Shown in pieces: positions 10,438 through 22,639 of a DNA stretch of 64,000 nucleotides. Every line of letters starts with the position of its first letter. Positions within the stretch are counted from its first letter, which is position 1. The notes under the pieces were generated by a model. The model was not told where the DNA came from. It searched no databases and was given only the letters and a program-made list of their open reading frames with translations. The DNA comes from Sipunculus nudus (Eukaryota > Annelida > Sipuncula > Golfingiida > Sipunculidae). The translations under genes and the position numbers were made by a program. The DNA lies in contig CM049320.1 of the NCBI GenBank assembly GCA_026874595.1, positions 33,640,214 through 33,704,213 of the forward strand, given 5' to 3'.

Positions 10438-12540
10438 TTCAACATATTTTCCTCTCTATTTTTGTGACTGCCATATTTCGTCAATTGTACCTGTCTCTCA
10501 TATGTGGTTCCATCCAGCGTCCTGAAACATTTGCGTTTAATGATCATGAGCAGTTTCATCAGTTGCTGAAGACTGCTGTCGAGACCAATATTTTTCACAT
10601 TTATCAACCATTTTTAGCTCAGCTGACTGAAAGTCATCTGAGCTATACCGAAAACTCATTGTTCGTTGTCTGTCCGTCCATTCGTTAACCAGGCACAAAT
10701 CATAACCACGGGACCAGGGAGGTCCATGAAAAATCTCTTTGTAAACCTGAAGGTATCTGTCACCGATATCCTCAGAGCTATAGGGCTCAGAGGTACCCCA
10801 TCCCCCAAATAATTAAATTTGACACAAAAGCTGCAGTATCTGAACAACTAATGTATTGATCCCCATGATGCTTTGCATGCATTTTGATGCATATCTTTAA
10901 TTTTTGTTTGGCGGAGGTAACCGCCTTCATTTTTCTAATGCTGACTTATCCGATTCTTAATCTATGTATGTACATCTGCATAGTTTACATTTCGGTTTGG
11001 GACTACTTGACACGGCGGAAGCATTCGCTTCCTATAATTTTTAGCTCAGCTGACTGTAAGTCATCTGAGCTCTAGCGATCAGTCTTTGTCCGTCGTCCGT
11101 CCGGCAGTCTGGCCATCCGGCCGTCTGTCCGTTAACAAGGTACAAATCGTAACCACTGGATTTGGAATCTTCTCACTTTACATCCAGAAAGGACCATGAA
11201 AAATCTCCTTGGAAACCTGGAATTGGGTCTCTGTTACCCATATACTTCAAGCTATAGGGCTCCGAAGTACCTCCCAGAATAATGAAATATTTGATACAAA
11301 AGCTCAAGTATCTGAACAACTAATGCATTGATCACCATGAATCTTAGTGTTTCATCAGTTTCTGGAGACTGGTGGCACCACCTATATTTTTTCGATTTTT
11401 TTTCTCTATTTTTGAGACCCCCAAAATATGCTGTCATCAGGGCACAAATCGTAACCGCTGGACCTTGAATCTTCTCACTTAACATCCAGAGAGGTCCATA
11501 AAAAGTCTCCTTGGAAACCTGGAATACGGTCTCTCTCATCCATATAGTCTGAACTATGGGGCTCAGAAGTACCCCCCCCCCCCCCAGAACAACTAAAAAC
11601 TTGATACAAAAGCTCTGGTATCTGAACAACTAGTGCATTGATCGGCATTATTCTTTGCATGCATATGTATCATCGAATGTTTCATCAATTCCTGCAGACT
11701 GGTGGTGCCACCTTGACTTCTTTAAATTTTTACGTATTTTTATCTTTATTTTTGGGATATTCAAAGATGTGGTCGTCTGTTAAGAGGGCACAAATCATCC
11801 TGGGAGGTCCATAAAAAAACTCTATCCAAACCTGAAATTAGGTTCCCATATCCACCGAGCTATGGGGCTTAGAAGTACCTCCCAGAATACCTCATCAGTT
11901 CCTGCAGACTGGTGGTGCCACCTGGACTTCATTGAAACCTGAAATTAGGTCCCTGTGGCACCACCTAAATTAAAAAAAATTAACAATTTTTTTTCTCTAT
12001 TAATGAGACCTTCAAAGATGCGGTCTTACCTTAACAGGGCTTAAATTGTAACCATTGGTCCTAGAATCTTCAAACTTGGGAGATCTGTAAAAGTCTCCTT
12101 GGAAACGTGAATTAATGTCTCTGTTACCCATATTTTCTGAGCTATGGAGCTTATAAGCACCCCTCAGAATAATTGAAAATTTGATACCAAAGTACGGCAC
12201 AAATCATAACCATTGGGCCCAGAATGTTCTAACTTGACATCCTGATAGTTCCTCAAAGTTCTCCCCAGAAGCCTGAAATTGGGTCACAGTTAACCTATAT
12301 TCTCAGGTTTTTTCGGTGGGTTTGAGCACCCCATAAATAATGCAAAATACACACAAATTGCCAGATTCCTCATGAATGGCTAGTTGGATTGTCATCAAAT
12401 TTGTTGTGCTTATTGGTCTTGATGAACTTAAGCTAATATGCATCAACAATGATGCCACCTATCTTAATTAGTTATCTGTACATGGACATATTATCAACAT
12501 GTCAGTCGGCTGAGCGTCATGACCCACGTGTCACTTTTTA
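10050..12540 (+). repeat. Family-1 repeat array, several head copies
   Basis: Heads are at about 10612 and 11040 (TAGCTCAGCTGACTG[A/T]AAGTCATCTGAGCT), and a degenerate one lies near 10060. Core monomers follow, with the landmarks GACCTAGAATCTTCT, CTCCTTGGAAACCTG, ACCCATAT and GGTG-G-CACCACC recurring at roughly 330-bp spacing. A tail-like GGCTGAGCGTCATGACCCACGTGTCAC ends near 12537. The landmarks are looser than in units A and D, so the array is older. A TA run lies at 10381-10432. Confidence 0.7.
10381..10432. repeat. TA microsatellite
   Basis: A (TA)n of about 52 bp inside the family-1 array. Confidence 0.95.
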
Positions 12541-12826
12541 CTTTGTATCCTGGTGTCACCCAGGCCCGGTGTCTACCGCACCTGCGGCCCTGGGTGTGTA
12601 ATCAACCCCATTGCTGGGTCATAACACCGAGGAACCGTTCAAAGACGCTATCGTATGTGATTGATCCACGGCAGTGGGGCACAGTCATCCCATTAAGCCT
12701 GCATGGCGCTCACCCTGAGTGGGTGCCTATCGTGAAAAACCTGACCGCCTCGGCTGAGATTCGAACTCACGATCTCCCGGCTATGAGTCCTGCGCTCTAC
12801 CCCTGAGCCACAGAAGCGGCAGGGAG
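12541..12826 (-). mobile_element. tRNA-derived SINE
   Basis: On the minus strand the head at about 12825-12750 carries an A-box (TGGCTCAGGGGTAGAGCG) and a B-box (GTTCGAATCTC) at tRNA spacing, followed by about 210 bp of unrelated body. It interrupts family-1 sequence: the repeat's tail ends at 12540 and core resumes at 12830. Pol III transcription of such heads drives SINE copying. It is too diverged at the acceptor stem to be a working tRNA gene. Confidence 0.7.
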
Positions 12827-12829
12827 TCC

Positions 12830-15150
12830 TTTCATCAGTTCCTGCAGACTGGTGGCACCACCTGGATTTTTTTCGAATGTTTAAGCATTTTTTCTCTATT
12901 TTTGAGAACTTTAAAGATGCAGTCGTTCGTTAGCAGTGCACAAATCGTAACCACTGGAACATGAATCTTCTCATCTTCTATTCAAATGAGGTCCGTGCCT
13001 AAAATTAGGTCTCTGTTACCCATATTCTACGAGCTATGGGGCTTATAATTACCAATGAAGGGCACAAATCGTAACCACTGGACCTAGAATGTACTTTTTA
13101 GCTCAGCTGAAAAAAATCCTTGCAAATTTTGAGTAAGGTCATAGTGACCTACATTCTGCAAGCTGTGTTCTGGAAATATTAATTTCACTGTTTGAACCAG
13201 TAACAAACGTTCAGTCATGCGTAGTTTTCCTCTTTTGCCCTGAACCATCAAATAATGTGCTTTATGCGGACAAATCTTCCGGCACCTCCCCCAAATTTTA
13301 ACAACATTTGCAATCATTTTCTTCTAAATGGGACGACAGTTGTAAAAATTAGACCATTTTCTCATGTTTGTCAGCTGAGTGTCATGACCCTTGTATTTCC
13401 ATTAAATTCGAGACTTTGGTTTCACCTAGTGTCCTGAATCCTGGTGTTCTGATTATGTGACGACTAAAACTTTTGAAGTACTGAATGATATTCATATTTG
13501 ACACACCAGTTTTATTAGACATGTTCTAAGAGGCATTTGAAAACAGTTTACCTTGATCTTTTTTTCTCCGTACAACCTGTGTAAACCAGTAATGGTCGGA
13601 TTCAGTCTTTACATATGTGTGACGCATCATTTAGGCAATAACCCCTGTCGATTTTGGATCATGATTCATAGGTCAAGATCATATCTGAAGTTTACCTCGG
13701 TGTGGCCTTCAGATGATAAAATTCCTGTTATTAATGATAGCCTAAAATGTCATGCTGCTCGGCTTAGCGTCATAACACATGCGTCACTAGTTTCTTTTCT
13801 GCTAAAGATACTCTCTGCATTGACTAATAATGTTGTCATGTACACAAAATGTCGTCATTCTCCTGCGAGTATGCGGAAAAATAAAATATTGGTGGTTGTG
13901 ATTTTTTCTTGTCAGTTCACTGAATGAAAGTCACCTGAGCTATTGCGATCACTCTTTGTCCGTCGTCCGTCTGTCCGGCACTCCGGTTGAGCGTTTGTTA
14001 GCATCACGCAAATTGTCGGACATACAAACTTGTAATTGGAAATCCAAGGAGGTCAATAAAAAGCGTCATAGGAAACCTGAAATTATTTCACTGCGAATTA
14101 TATCCTCTGAGCTATGAGGCTCGAATGCAACCTCAAGAATAATTAGAAATTTGATACGATAGCTCCTATTTCTGAAAAACTAATGCATTGATTGTCACAA
14201 TTTTTTCCATGCATATTGATCATTTAGTGTTCAAACACTTCCTGAAGACCTGTGGCTCAATCTGGGGCACAAAATATATCCATTTGACCCAGAATAGTCA
14301 CACATGACATTCAAGGAGGTCCTTGGAAAATCTTTTTGGAAACCATAAACTAGGCCATGGTGACCTATATTATGTGAAATATGACCGAAAACATAATCAT
14401 GAGTACCCAGACGGTCAGACAGGGCACAATACTATTGTATCTGATAGCCTTAGAATTATCTAATTCAACATCAAAGAAGGTTCTGGGAAATCTCCTTGTA
14501 AACCTGAAAATAGGTCACTGCGACCAACATCCCCTTAGCTATGGGGCTTGTATGTACCCCCCCCCCCCCCCAGGAATTAAACATTTTATACGAAAGCGCC
14601 AGTATCTGAATAACTAATGCATTGATGCCACGATTTTTCCCATGCATATTGATCATTCAGAGTTCAAACCCTTCCTGAGACTTTTAAATTTTCTAACTTT
14701 TTCGCATTTTACTCTATTTTGAGACCTTCAAATGAAGCAGTCCCGCCGTTAAAAGTGGAAAAAGTGTAACCTTTAGACGTAGAAACTTCTAACTGTACAT
14801 CCATTGAAGTCCTAGGCCAGTCTCCTCGAAAACCTGAAATTAAGTCAAAGTGACCTATATTTTGTAAACTTCGGGCCGTAAATTTAATATTGACCACCGA
14901 GAGAGTCAGACAAGGCACACATTGTATTTGTTAGGCCTAGAATCTCTAACGCAAATCGAGGGAGGTTCTAGACAAATCAGTTTGAAATTCTGGAATTAGG
15001 TTACAATGAACTGTATTGTGTAAATTATAGGCCGAAATCGTTATTTTACCACTTTCAAAGTCAGATGGGAACAAATTGTATCTGTTAGGCCTAGAATCTC
15101 TCATCATGACATTCAGGGAGATGCTGTGCAAATCTTCCACGAAACTTGAA
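12830..15150 (+). repeat. Family-1 repeats, multiple diverged pieces
   Basis: A core monomer at 12830-13090, a head at 13094, and tails near 13370 and 13755 are followed by another head at about 13905 (CACTGAATGAAAGTCACCTGAGC). Diverged monomers then run to 15150 with GACCTATATT and TGTTAGGCCTAGAATC landmarks. A C-run lies at 14559-14572. The piece 13440-13560 is not assigned. Confidence 0.6.
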
Positions 15151-15514
15151 ACTAGATGCCCTGATGCCCTGGATGTTTCCCCTGGATGAAACCCCTCGCG
15201 TTGCGTTTGCTCAGGGACCCGATACCGGCTCTCACACTAAGCTACCCGTGTCATTTCAACTTATGTCCCTGCACCTATCATACAGATCTGTTGCGTCAAG
15301 TTTTACAATGAATTAACAGTCGGCCCATGGACCGTTATGTCCGTCAAACTTTAGAGAAATATCCGAGGAAAAGAAGGTCCATTTATGAACTAGTTTGGGT
15401 TAAGCCCCTTTCACACATTCACGGATAGCAACAGGGATCATCCCGGACCTTAATCCGTGGTGTTCAGGGGACAGCAGAGCGATTTCGTAAATAGGGCTTC
15501 CACATATTCACGAA

Positions 15515-15945
15515 TAGCAACACGGATAATCCCGGAGGATCGTTCCGGAATCATCCGTGTTATTTAAGGAATCGCCGTGTAAACACCGGGCATCACCCTG
15601 TTAACACCGTGTTGCATCTGTAGTGATCCTTGGTGCACCACCATGATCGGAGAAAAAACTTAAACCTGCACCCGGAAAGTGCCGGTCTTAATAAGGAGCT
15701 CCCGATGGCTACACAGTGACTCCCGGATGTATACAGTGGCTACAAGGGGGTGCCCGGTGCCTACAAGGAGTGATATGGATGATTTTCATCCGTGTACTCC
15801 GGGACGAAAAATTATGCAAGTTTATTTTTTTCTCCGAACATGCCGGTGCGCCAAGGATCACTATGGATGCAACACGGTGTTAACACGGTAATGCCCGGAG
15901 TTAACACTGTGATGACGGAGTTAACACGGATGATCCCAACCACAA
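15515..15945. mobile_element. Foldback element (long imperfect palindrome)
   Basis: The left arm 15523-15661 pairs with the right arm 15818-15940: GATCCTTGG/CCAAGGATC, AACACCGTGTTGCATC/GATGCAACACGGTGTT, CATCCGTGTTA/TAACACGGATG and TTTTTCTCCGA/CGGAGAAAAA. The central loop of about 156 bp has short direct motifs (GGCTACA, CCCGG). There is no coding frame. It fits non-autonomous foldback DNA elements. The outer limits are uncertain and may include CACGGAT motifs from 15419. Confidence 0.65.
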
Positions 15946-15949
15946 CACA

Positions 15950-16635
15950 CTCCTAAGCCTAGTTTTCACTGAAGGTTTTTGCTACGTCATCCCCGCATAA
16001 CACGCATTAGGCTGATGGACACGTGTTGAACACGTCCTGCCCTGGATTCCTCACCGAACAATACATCCACACCACAACAATTAAGGAAGTCTTGCCTGCC
16101 GATTCGTAACGTTCAGAACATTAGCACAATGTCATTAAACTGTGGACCATCAAAATTACCTCCCTCCAGACATTGGCTGAGGTATCGCTAAAAGTATCAC
16201 AGGTTTTTCGTCACGGCCCGTCGAAACGCACAAACTTGTAGCGGTCCAACAACACACGCACAGATTAAGGACGAAGCGGACCACTGGTTTCTTGAGCAAC
16301 TCGATCTTCCGTCGTGCCCTGAGCTAGAATATTATAAACTCCTGGCCTACAAATGAATCTTGATCTCACTCATTAATTCATTCCTGCAATGAATATGTAC
16401 AAACTTTCAGCGTTATAGCTCTTGTCTGATTGGTCTCCAGCTGGCCCCTCTAACGGCAGTTAACCGTAAGTGTAAAATAAATCTCCCCACTCAGTACTTA
16501 TTCATCAGAAAAGTACACAAGAAGCAAAACCTGGCATCCAATAGCTTCCAATACCGGGCTTTGTAGCTGTCACAAGGCTCCCGTGATAGCCCATCGAGTT
16601 CGGTCTTGTTGATCTAGTCCAGTGCAACTGGCCCT
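15950..16635. other. Unassigned intron sequence
   Basis: More GC-balanced than its surroundings and without local repeat families. I see no gene. It could be the body of an unknown element next to the foldback. Confidence 0.4.
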
Positions 16636-18480
16636 TTTTAGCTCAGCTGACTGTAAGTCACCTGGGCTATAGCGATCACTCTTTGTCGGTCGTCCGTCCG
16701 GCCGTCTGGCCATCTGGCCGTCCGGCCGTCTGTCCGTTAACAAGGGACAAAGCGTAACCGCTAGACCTGGAATCTTCTCATTTTACATCCAGAGAGGTCA
16801 AGGAAAAATCTCCTTGGAAACCTGGTATAAGGTCTCTGTTACCCATATTCTTCAAGTTATGGGGCTCCAAAGTACCGCCCAAAATAATGAAAAAATTGAT
16901 ACAAAATCTCAAGTATCTGAACAACTAATGCATTGATCACCATGATTCCTTGCATTAATATGGATCATGGAGAGTACCATCATTTTCTGCAGACTGGTGG
17001 CGCCACCTGTATTTTTTAAAATATTTTTTACGACTTTTTTTCTCTATTTTAGAGACCTTAAAAAGATGCGATCATCTGTTAACAGGGCACAGATTGTAAA
17101 CACTAAACCTAGAATCTTCTTTCTTGACATGCAGAGAGGCCCATGAAAAGTCTCCTTGGAAACCTTGAATTAGGTCTCTGTTACCCATATACTTCAAGCT
17201 ATTGGGCTCTAAAGTATTCCCCAGAATAATTAAAAATTTGATACAAAAGCTCAAGTATCTGAACAACTTATGCATTGATCACCATGATTCTTTGCATGGA
17301 TATTGATCATGGAGTGTTTCATCAGTTTTTGCAGACTGGTGGCGCCACCTGTATTTTTTTATTTTTTACGATTTTTTTTTCTCAATTTTTGATACCTTCA
17401 AAGATGCGATCATCTGTAAACAGGGCACAAATTGTAAAGACTGAACCTAGAATCTTCTTTCTTGACATGCAGAGAGCTTCATGAAAAGTCTGCTTGGAAA
17501 CCTGGAATGAGGTCTCTGTTGCCCATATTCTTCAAGCTATTGGGCTCCAAAGTATCCCCAGAATAAAGAAAAATTCGATACAAAAGCTCAAGAATCTTAA
17601 CAACTTATGCATTGATCACCATGATTCTTTGACGGATATTGATCATGGAGTGTTTCATCAGTTTCTGCAGACTGATGGCGCCATCTGTTTTCTTTTAATT
17701 TTTACACATTTTTTCTCTATTTTTGAGACCTTTAAAAATGTGGCTGTCCGTTCACAAGGCACAAATCGTAACCGCTGGACTTAGAATCTTCTGTCTTAAT
17801 ATGCAAGGAGGCCGCCCATGAAAAATCTCTTTGGAAACCTTGAATTAGCTCACTGATACCCATATTCTTTAAGCTATGGGGCTCCGAAGTACCCCCAAGA
17901 ATAATGAAAAATTTCATTCAAAAGCTCAAGTATCTGAACAACTAATATATTGATCACCATGATTCTTTTCATGGATATTCATCATGGAGTGATTCCTCAG
18001 TTTCTGGAGACTAGTGGCGCCACCTGTATTTTTGCGATTTTTTACTATTTTTTTTATCTTTTTTGAGACCTTAAAAGATGCGGTCATTTTTAACAGAGCT
18101 CAAATGGTAACAACTTGACCTAAAATCTTCTAACTTTACATCCAGAGAGGTACATGAAAAGTCTCCATGGAACCTTGAAATTATGTCTGTGTTACCCATA
18201 TTCTCTGAGCTATGGGGCTTATAAGCACCCGTCAGAATAATTGAAAATTTGATACCAAAGTAGGGCACAAATCATAATATTTGGGCCCGGAATCTTCTAA
18301 CTTGACATCCTGACATTTCCTCAAAAGTTTTCCCCAGAAACCTGATATTGGGTCACAGTGACCTATATTCTCAGAGTTTTGGGGTATGTTTGAGCACCCT
18401 AGAAATAATGCAAAATACACACAAATTGCCAGATTCCTCATGAAAGGCCGGCTGGTTTGTCATATGACTTGTTGTGCTTA
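16636..18480 (+). repeat. Family-1 repeat array
   Basis: The head hairpin at 16636 (TAGCTCAGCTGACTGTAAGTCACCTGGGC) and the GTCC/GGCC minisatellite to about 16740 are followed by about five monomers. The GGCGCCACC landmark falls at about 16990, 17340, 17675 (GGCGCCATC) and 18013, giving spacing of 335-350 bp. The tail is degenerate, and the array abuts the Penelope-like element's left flank. Confidence 0.7.
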
Positions 18481-18492
18481 TGGGTCTTGTAT

Positions 18493-18676
18493 ATATAAAT
18501 AACTAAAGTACGGTTAGTTTGACTTCATCTGTTTGTGCGACAGATCTGTTTCGTGAGAGCAGCATTCAAGCCGGCTCACTCTTCAGGTACAAACTGGAGT
18601 GATCAGATATCTGGGAAAAGTTTGTCATAATAGGTAGGATGAATCTGGGGTAACTAGGTTCGGTGAGGCATGTATT
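18493..18676. repeat. Left inverted flank of the Penelope-like element
   Basis: This 184-bp stretch is the imperfect reverse complement of 21078-21260. Shared landmarks are ACGGTTAGTTTGACTTCATC, CAGATCTGTTTCGTGAG, CCGGCTCACTCT and GTTCGGTGAGGCATGTATT. Penelope-like elements often carry a partial upstream copy of their own end, sometimes inverted, which explains this arrangement. Confidence 0.8.
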
Positions 18677-18709
18677 ATGTGAACAATACAAATTATTAGG
18701 CTCCTATTA

Positions 18710-20843
18710 ATGTTGAGCACTCTTCAATTCATCATGGAACAAGTTGACTTCAAATATTCCACCAAAAATATACCTCTACCACGCCGGGAAGACTACATGA
18801 AGCGCCTCATCGAGAAATCAGAAAAATGCATGAATGCCATAGACTGGAGAGCATACTTCTACTTAAACCCGAAAACAGGCCGCACCTCCAAAGAAACATA
18901 TGGATTCAGGAGCACAAAAGCCCCACCTTTCGTACAGGAAACCAAAGAATTTAAAGACTGCTGGCTCAAAATTATCCAAAACTAGAATTTACGGACAACA
19001 ACCAAATAAAATTCCAAAAGAAACTAGCACAGGACGTGAAAAATATCAGAAAAGACAATAAGATGTTAATTCCGGCCGACAAAACCAGCAACTTCTACAG
19101 ACTGGAACCACACAACTACTAAAAAAAGCTGCTGAAAGAAAACATTACGAAAACCTACAAAAAAGCTGCAAAAACAACAACACGCAACACCAACTTATAA
19201 AACAAGAAATTAGCTACAATCCTCGACCTAGCAGACAGGATATAAACAATCGTTGAAAGTGAAGCATTCATAACATTAAAAGGCCACAAACCCAACTTCC
19301 GAAACAAACTAACCTGCAGGCTTATCAACATGTCAAGAACCGAAATTGGCATCATTAGTAAACAAAAACTGGAAAGAATAAACGTCAGAAAACACTACAG
19401 CTGAATCAATGGAAAAACACGGATGATGTAACAGACTGGTTCAAAAATATCAAATACAAAAAGAATGCAACTTTTATAGAATTTGATATGTGCGAATTCT
19501 ATCCTTCCATAACCGAGGATCTGCTACACAAAGCCATCAATTTCGCATCCAAAAATGAACATATTTCTGATGATACAAAAGAAATAATCATGCAAGCCAA
19601 GAAATCTGTATTATTCCACAATGGCATCGCTTGGAACAAAAAGAACGATAAGAAGAATTTTGATGTAACCATGTGAAGCCATGATGGAGCGGAGACCTGT
19701 GAGCTAGTCGGACTGTATATACTATCTGAACTGAGCAAAATCAGAGAGGTCAGTGTGGGACTATACAGAGACGATGGACTCGTCGTATGCCACTTACAAC
19801 CAAGACAAACCGAGGGGGTAAAATGAGAATTTGCTAGCTACGCCTAAAAATTACAATCGAAGCAAACAAAAAAATAATAGACTTTTTGGACATAACTTTG
19901 GACCTGAACAAAGCAGAATATAAACCTTTCATGAAACCCAACAATAACCCAATATACATCCACAAGGACATTAACCATCCCCCAAGCATAATAAGAAATA
20001 TTCCTGAAAGCATAAACAGAAGGTTGTCCAACATCTCCAATGAAGATGTTTTCAACAAGGCTGCCCCTCCATATCAGGAGGCATTACGCAACAGTGGATA
20101 CAGATTTAAACTCAAGTACATCCGCTCGCAACAACCAAACACCGACGGAAAGAAGAGAAACAGAAGGAGGAACATAACGTGGTTCAATCCCCGATACAGC
20201 GCCAACGTGAAAACGAACATAGGAAAAAAGTTCTTACAGCTTCTTGACAAATGTTTCCCTCCTGACCACAGTTTACACAAAATCCTGAACTAAAACACCG
20301 TACAAGTCAGCTATAGTTGCATGCCTAACATGAAGCAGGTCATTTCAGCTTACAACAAAGGACGACTTAACAATGAGAGAATTAAAAAAAAGGAAACAGA
20401 AAGCATAAGCAAAAACTGCAACTGTAGAAACCCGAAAGAATGCCCAATCAAAGAAGGATGCCTTACTAAAAGCATAATTTACCAGGCCACAGTTACCAGA
20501 CAAGACAACAAACAAGTGGAAACATATATCGGACTGACAGAAAACGCATTTAAAACGAGATACTATGGACACATCAGCAGTTTCAGGAATGAAAAATACA
20601 GAAATAGCACAACACTAAGCCAGTACGTGTGGACTCTGAAAGAAAAAACATACCCTATTCGGTCAAATGGAAAATCATGGCTACATGCAGAGCTTATTCT
20701 AACACGTCCAAAAAATGTAATTTATGCACCACCGAGAAATACTACATAATTTGCCGAACTGATCTGAGTTCACTAAACAATAGGAACGAGCTGACATCGT
20801 CATGCAAACATAGAACTAAATACCTCCTTTGTAACCTTAAATA
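18710..20843 (+). pseudogene. Penelope-like retroelement: RT and GIY-YIG endonuclease, broken
   Basis: The frames in order are an N-terminal region (MEQVDFKYSTKN..., 18731-18985), then a stretch with several stops. The RT core follows: FDMCEFYPSITEDLL at 19480, and GLYRDDGLVVC near 19763, the Penelope YRDD box. FMKPNNNPIYIH and 'NIPESINRRLSNIS' (19886-20293) lead to a Cys-rich linker (CNCRNPKECPIKEGC) and the GIY-YIG nuclease (VETYIGLTENAFKTRY, 20321-20749). The nuclease continues after a frameshift in 20629-20844 (CNLC, HRTKYLL). A TGA sits where a Gly codon is expected at 19674. At least four disruptions make it inactive. Penelope elements use the nuclease to prime reverse transcription. 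Confidence 0.85.
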
Positions 20844-21077
20844 ATTTTAAGCCGACAATAATAAAGTTAAATATGCAGTCTCAAGATCCCAGCCAATGTA
20901 TGCAGGAACAACCAACTGGACTACTAATCCACTGATCTCCTGACCGAAACAACACCTGGGGTCTTGATTAACTTTAAGCAAACCAATAGATCCTCGAGCG
21001 CTTCATAATTGTCCTAATACAGTACAATAGGCGAGGCACCCAGTAACCCCTATTCACCAACATAACAAAAACTTTTA

Positions 21078-21260
21078 AATACATGCCTCACCGAACCTAG
21101 TAACCACAGATCAATCCTACCTATTATGACAAACTTCACCCAGATATCTGATCACTCCAGTTTGCACCTGTAGAGTGAGCCGGCTTGAATGCTGCCCTCA
21201 CGAAACAGATCTGTCGCACAAACTGATGAAGTCAAACTAACCGTAGTTTAGTTATTTATA
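21078..21260. repeat. Right inverted flank of the Penelope-like element
   Basis: It pairs with 18493-18676. It is followed 50 bp later by TATGTGAACAATACAA (21311-21326), a 16-bp sequence also found exactly at 18676-18691, just inside the left flank. The pair may be a target duplication around the main body of the element. Confidence 0.75.
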
Positions 21261-21322
21261 AACGCTCCCATATGGTAGAGCACTATCACCGCGATGTATT
21301 GAATTCACGCTATGTGAACAAT

Positions 21323-21325
<3 letters not shown>

Positions 21326-21367
<42 letters not shown>
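21326..21367. repeat. TA microsatellite
   Basis: A (TA)n of about 42 bp directly after the 16-bp direct repeat that ends the Penelope-like element. Confidence 0.95.
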
Positions 21368-21370
<3 letters not shown>

Positions 21371-21690
21371 CTTTAGAGAACTATTTGCTGACAGCTATTA
21401 ATTCCTGTAATGATTCTTGCTCGTAGGTGGATTTGAGATGTAATTTGATTGTTGCTGTTTTACGGCACTTGTCTTTGTGTGGTTCAGAAAGCATTTATGA
21501 GAGATCTTCGTGAAGAATTAACCTTATCCTTATTACTGATTAAACAAAATAAAACCGGGTGTGTCGCCAGATGAGGTTAACTTTAAGCCTTGGAGCTGGC
21601 TTTCACCACGTCAAATCATACCATACTGCCAATCACTGCCAATCAACTCCTACCCTATATTTCCATAAAGTGTGCTATGTTTGTTTTCAG

Positions 21691-21789
21691 AATGAAGACA
21701 CAGCACTCCACTTAGCAATCGCCAATGATCGGTGCCAGATTCTTCAAATGCTTATAGATGGTAAAGCTGATGTTAATGCTAAAAACAAA
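21691..21789 (+). CDS. Ankyrin repeat exon 6
   Basis: The exon is 99 nt, phase 0, with acceptor TTTTCAG and donor GTAAGT. It encodes NEDTALHLAIANDRCQILQM and ends KADVNAKNK. The C-terminal half (DGxADVNAKNK) is nearly the same as in the four tandem exons downstream, so this is probably the founder of that series or its closest single-copy relative. Confidence 0.85.
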
Positions 21790-21849
21790 GTAAGTTACTT
21801 ATAATGTATTATAGCATTTCCTCTGAAGAAAGAGACAGCATTTTCACAG

Positions 21850-21902
<53 letters not shown>

Positions 21903-22389
21903 AATATCACAAAGTAAACGAAAAACCCTCATTTGCTTTATTCCGTAAAAATCAGTTCGCGAAATTAAATGTAATTGTATCACAGAATTGGGACTCCTGA
22001 AGTTAGCAATTTATACGTTTAAAATTTTCTTTGATATATAGGAAGCACTTTTTTCACAGACATAGGTCCACTGGTTTTTAGCAACGTAAAGGTGTTCATG
22101 ATACTTGCATATTTTGGCTAAATACAATGAAAAACAAGTTCTGGAAATTGTTTTCGCGAAATAAATGTAAGACTGACTATAAATATTGTGTAGGTTGTCT
22201 GGTTAACACAACCGTGGAACTGGACATCAGCCGTGGTTTACTGATAGCAATTATTAGTTGATCCACATTGGAAGTCTATACATTTAGTTGCTTTCCAATG
22301 TGGAACTATCATATTAACAGGTTATGAGCGATAATGTCTTGTTCTTTCTTTGAGCACGTTGCTACATCCAGGACCTGAGCTAGGTTGAC
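21790..22389. other. Intron after ankyrin exon 6, no gene
   Basis: It contains a TA run (21856-21899) and one perfect 11-bp inverted repeat, CCACATTGGAA near 22262 and TTCCAATGTGG near 22293. No coding signal. Confidence 0.45.
21856..21899. repeat. TA microsatellite
   Basis: A (TA)n of about 44 bp after a short CACACA stretch, 67 bp past the exon 6 donor. Confidence 0.95.
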
Positions 22390-22625
22390 AAGAACAAAAA
22401 TAGAGTTGACAATATAAGGCCAGGTTTCAGTCTGCAAAGTATATTTCTAGACCTAAGATTATGGTGGAAGTTTATGGTCTGCATAGCACATCTTCAGCGT
22501 CCAACTGGGTCACTCTCGTCCAAGAGAGCCACATTATATCCAGTAGGAATTCCCGAGAAATCGCCCAAACCGAGATATCATTTCAGCCCTATTCGAGTTA
22601 AAGTCTTTTAAAGATTTAAAAGAAA
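22390..22625 (+). repeat. Decayed left part of an older duplicated unit
   Basis: The segment matches 35735-35950 of unit A at much lower identity. Shared landmarks are AGGCCAGGTTTCAGTCTGC, AGGAATTCCCGAGAAA and CTTTTAAAGATTTAAAAG. It stops abruptly at the A-run where the Gypsy pseudogene begins. It shows that the block amplified downstream already existed here in an older copy. Confidence 0.7.
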
Positions 22626-22639
22626 AAAAAAAAAGATTA

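Noticed and set aside
12750-12826. A possible tRNA gene on the minus strand
   Set aside because: A- and B-boxes are present, but the acceptor stem and anticodon arm do not pair well and an unrelated body follows. It is the head of a SINE.
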